From positions 1-16,546 of the forward strand of contig MFHJ01000026.1 in NCBI GenBank assembly GCA_001778545.1: a stretch of DNA of 16,546 bases, read 5' to 3'. The translations under genes were made by a program, and so were the position numbers. Shown piece by piece: positions 14,258-16,546 of the stretch. The stretch is from Candidatus Giovannonibacteria bacterium RIFCSPHIGHO2_02_43_16 (lineage in GTDB: Bacteria; Patescibacteriota; Minisyncoccia; JACPKW01; UBA11713). Numbering within the stretch: the first letter of the stretch is position 1; each line of letters starts with the position of its first letter. The notes below the pieces were generated by a model, which ran no database searches, was not told the DNA's origin, and saw only the letters and a list, made by a program, of their open reading frames with translations.

Positions 14258-15654
14258 AAACTATTTTACTTCCAATATACAACGGCATCAGGGCCAAGAA
14301 TTTTTTCAGAAACGATTCTTATTTAAAATTAGTCAGTGATCCCAATATTCGGCTTATTATAATAATTCCGCCGTCTAAACTTGAATTCTATCGGCGCGAA
14401 TATCCTGAAAAAAACGTAATATTTGAACCGCTTGATATTGTCTCTGAATCTCCATTCGGCGTGAAATTATCCGCTTTTGTATTTAACCTCCTTCCGACGG
14501 CGACTATCCGCTCAAAACAATACCGCGAATATCTAAGGTATAAAAGCTTGAAAAGTTTTATAAAATTTTTGATTAAATATCTCTTAAACATCACCATTGG
14601 GCGCTTGGGCGTGATAACGAGGCCGATAATACACTTTTTGGACGATAAATTCGTCGCGCTTGATAATAATATCGTAAATTTGCTTAAAAAATATAATCCC
14701 GACTTGGTTTTAGTTCCCGATATTGTTTTTCCGCCAGATAGAGAAGTTCTAAGAGCGGCCAAGCGGCTTGGATTTTATACGGTCGGCATGATTCGTTCTT
14801 GGGATAACCTTACTTCGAAAGGAGTAATACAAATTCTCCCAGATAAATTAATTGTTTTGACGACTATAATGAAAAACGAAGCGATAAAATACGCGGGGAT
14901 GCCTGAGAAAGATATGATTATAACGGGGGTACCTCCCTACGACATTTTTTTCGAAAAACGCCCTGTAACGAGAGAAGAATTTTTGAAGTCTCTTGGAATA
15001 CCTTCAGACCGAAAAATAATATTAACGGCGCCTTTTATTTACGCGCATACCGGCAGCGCTGAAATTATTATCAAAGAGCTTGTTCGAGCAATAGATGACG
15101 GAAGATTGCCGCCCAATTCCCATCTTTTAATCCGCTATCGCCCGGCGACTCCGGAGATTGCCCAAGACCAGCTTCCAAAATCGAGCCATATCACAGTAAC
15201 TTCTCCCTGCGAACAATTTTTCAAAGTCAATAATTTACAATCTCCCACAGAAGATTGGGAATTTTCATCAAAAGATATCGAACTCTTATTGAATTCTCTC
15301 GCTTATTCCGACGTCGTTGTTAATTATATATCTACTCTTTCGATTGACGCGGCTGTCTTTGACAAGCCTGTAATCAACATTCGCTTTGAAGCGGACAAAA
15401 CAACTGCCCCAGAGGAGCACATAGATTTATTCGCGAAATTCGCGCACTATAAATCGATCGAAGATTCAGGCGGAGTAAAAATGGTTTGGGATATGAACGA
15501 GCTTATTTCAAGCATCAAAGATTATCTCCTGCATTCCGAGCATGATCAAAAAGGGAGAGAAAGGATGATTCGGGAACAAATTGAATTTACGGATGGGAAA
15601 TCAGGTTTACGCACGGCGGAGTATATTAAAAAACTCCTAGGCGAAAAATTATGA
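14254..15654 (+). CDS. Probable GT-B-type glycosyltransferase (surface carbohydrate protein)
   Basis: Protein of 466 residues. Visible are an N-terminal strand KTILLPIYNGIRAKNF, a basic/hydrophobic stretch (about 85-120) that may touch the membrane, NPDLVLVPDI at 148-157 and the block MIRSWDNLTSKG at 179-190. PDKLIVLT, the VPPYDIFF turn near 226-233 and a C-terminal half with a LNSLAYSDVVVNYISTL-like segment followed by DAAVFDKPVINI also appear. The last resembles the donor-binding half of GT-B enzymes, where S-x-S/T, E/D and P-V residues bind the nucleotide sugar. I recognise the style from glycosyltransferase or glycerophosphotransferase-like proteins of uncultured bacteria but cannot assign a named family. 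Directly downstream of neuA and the methyltransferase, it is a good candidate for transferring the CMP-activated nonulosonate. ATGA junctions on both sides imply tight coupling. Confidence 0.6.
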   Translation: MKTILLPIYNGIRAKNFFRNDSYLKLVSDPNIRLIIIIPPSKLEFYRREYPEKNVIFEPLDIVSESPFGVKLSAFVFNLLPTATIRSKQYREYLRYKSLKSFIKFLIKYLLNITIGRLGVITRPIIHFLDDKFVALDNNIVNLLKKYNPDLVLVPDIVFPPDREVLRAAKRLGFYTVGMIRSWDNLTSKGVIQILPDKLIVLTTIMKNEAIKYAGMPEKDMIITGVPPYDIFFEKRPVTREEFLKSLGIPSDRKIILTAPFIYAHTGSAEIIIKELVRAIDDGRLPPNSHLLIRYRPATPEIAQDQLPKSSHITVTSPCEQFFKVNNLQSPTEDWEFSSKDIELLLNSLAYSDVVVNYISTLSIDAAVFDKPVINIRFEADKTTAPEEHIDLFAKFAHYKSIEDSGGVKMVWDMNELISSIKDYLLHSEHDQKGRERMIREQIEFTDGKSGLRTAEYIKKLLGEKL

Positions 15655-16546
15655 TCACCTGGTTTCTCTTTGCTCTTGGGGCGGCGATAGCGCAGTCATG
15701 CATGAACGCCCTGTCCAATCGTGCCGTCAAACTGGCCCAGTTTTCGAAGATCACTATAAGTTTCGTCGCGACTGGCGTCGCGTCTTTGATATTGCTCGGC
15801 ATTTCTTATTTTTTGGTCGGCTTTCCGGAGTTGGGGCCGGATTTTTGGCGAGCGGTATTAATCACGGGAGCGTTCAACACGATAATGATCCCCGTTGGAT
15901 TCAAGGCATATGAGGTCGGCGAGTTTTCTTCGGTGTATTCCATGTCGCTTACGGCGCCGATTTTCATACTTTTCACGGCTTGGATATTCTTAGGCGAGTC
16001 GCCGCCAATTTTTGGGATATCCGGGGTTATTTTAAGCGTTGTCGGACTTTGGAGCATTGCTCGAGTTTCTTCCAAAAATACGGAGGCAAAGGATTATAAA
16101 AAAGGCAATCTGCTTGGCTTATCTGTCGCCCTCATGGCTTCCGTCTCGACTAATTTTGATAAGCTCGCAGTGCTCAACTCGGACAGATTTTTCTCTTTCG
16201 GAATTATAGCGGGGTTTATGACTGTCGGATACGCCGCGTATTTGCTGATTCGGCACAGGACATTGATCGTCAGGAGCGAAACTTTATCATCCACCGCTTC
16301 TCCGTCTTGGAGCATTTTTCTTCTGCACGGCGTTATGCTCTTATTCCTGATCGGCATCGTTCATGCGCTGAACGCGTATTTCTATAACTCTGCTTTAATG
16401 ATGGGATTTGTTTCGTACACAATCGCGATTAAAAGGATAGGCGTTCTCTTCGGGGTCCTCTGGGGCTGGCTTTTCTTCCGCGAAAAAAATATCTCAAAAA
16501 AATTCCTTGGCGCCATCATCGCGATTTTAGGCATTCTCTTGATCCT
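15651..16546 (+). CDS. EamA/DMT-superfamily membrane protein (3' end outside window)
   Basis: Open frame of 298 codons running off the right edge, beginning with ATG at 15651 that overlaps the previous stop in ATGA. The protein is very hydrophobic with about ten predicted membrane segments in two halves. The first half runs from ITWFLFALGAAIA through SVYSMSLTAPIFILFTAWIFLGE to ISGVILSVVGLWSIA. After a hydrophilic loop (near residue 145) the second half repeats the plan, ending with VLFGVLWGWLFFREK and FLGAIIAILGILLI. The two E-x-x or R-E-K endings after long helices followed by a G-rich last helix are typical of tandem EamA repeats, of about 300 residues, so only a few residues are missing. 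EamA proteins carry metabolites, and relatives (ArnE/F-like) flip lipid-linked sugars. Export of a glycan precursor is a reasonable guess here, unproven. Confidence 0.85.
   Translation, partial: MITWFLFALGAAIAQSCMNALSNRAVKLAQFSKITISFVATGVASLILLGISYFLVGFPELGPDFWRAVLITGAFNTIMIPVGFKAYEVGEFSSVYSMSLTAPIFILFTAWIFLGESPPIFGISGVILSVVGLWSIARVSSKNTEAKDYKKGNLLGLSVALMASVSTNFDKLAVLNSDRFFSFGIIAGFMTVGYAAYLLIRHRTLIVRSETLSSTASPSWSIFLLHGVMLLFLIGIVHALNAYFYNSALMMGFVSYTIAIKRIGVLFGVLWGWLFFREKNISKKFLGAIIAILGILLI

Noticed and set aside
15698..15913. 71-codon + strand open frame
   Set aside because: It overlaps the EamA gene in another frame. The EamA frame gives continuous membrane helices and starts with an ATGA overlap.

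Overview
The window carries one long, densely packed run of 16 protein genes, all on the + strand. It encodes synthesis, tailoring, transfer and possibly export of a nonulosonic acid (a nine-carbon sialic or legionaminic acid-like sugar). No RNA gene, insertion sequence, CRISPR array or long repeat was seen. No gene-free stretch exceeds about 65 bases. Both ends are cut inside genes: an FkbH-like protein on the left and an EamA transporter on the right, so the locus continues in both directions.

Organism: TGA ends at least five genes, so the standard bacterial code applies. This argues against lineages that read TGA as glycine. Almost no start codon has a Shine-Dalgarno sequence, proteins are rich in Lys, Ile and Glu, and genes abut or overlap by 1-13 bases. 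Together these suggest an uncultured small-genome bacterium, possibly of the Patescibacteria (CPR, Parcubacteria-like). That placement is an inference from style, not from a marker gene.

Layout. (1) Bases 1-4115, an acyl-carrier and acylation block: FkbH-like glyceryl loader (partial), acyl carrier protein, double GNAT-like acyltransferase, MaoC-like dehydratase, FabG-like SDR reductase and a cytoplasmic polysaccharide-deacetylase-family protein. (2) Bases 4172-7803, a sugar-modification block: PtmA-like SDR, full-length transketolase and an extended-SDR (GalE-like) epimerase/dehydratase. (3) Bases 7841-12043, the nonulosonate core: NeuB-type synthase, two tandem NeuC/LegG-type hydrolysing 2-epimerases and a NeuA/LegF-type CMP-transferase. 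(4) Bases 12040-16546, tailoring and delivery: aldehyde dehydrogenase, SAM methyltransferase, a probable GT-B glycosyltransferase and an EamA/DMT membrane protein.

How they could work together: NDP-sugar precursors would be made partly by genes outside the window, since no 4,6-dehydratase or DegT-type aminotransferase is present. A NeuC paralog would release NDP and epimerise C2, NeuB would condense the hexose with phosphoenolpyruvate, and NeuA would activate the product with CTP. The left block looks able to build an unusual acyl group (glyceryl, hydroxyacyl, lactyl or similar) on a dedicated carrier protein. It could place that group on a sugar amine, perhaps after the deacetylase removes acetyl. 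The methyltransferase might decorate the acyl group or the sugar. The most notable points are this acyl module beside a nonulosonate core, the two NeuC paralogs (one with Gln in place of the presumed catalytic Glu), the linked transketolase, and an 8-G run at the start of neuA that could act as a slippage switch.
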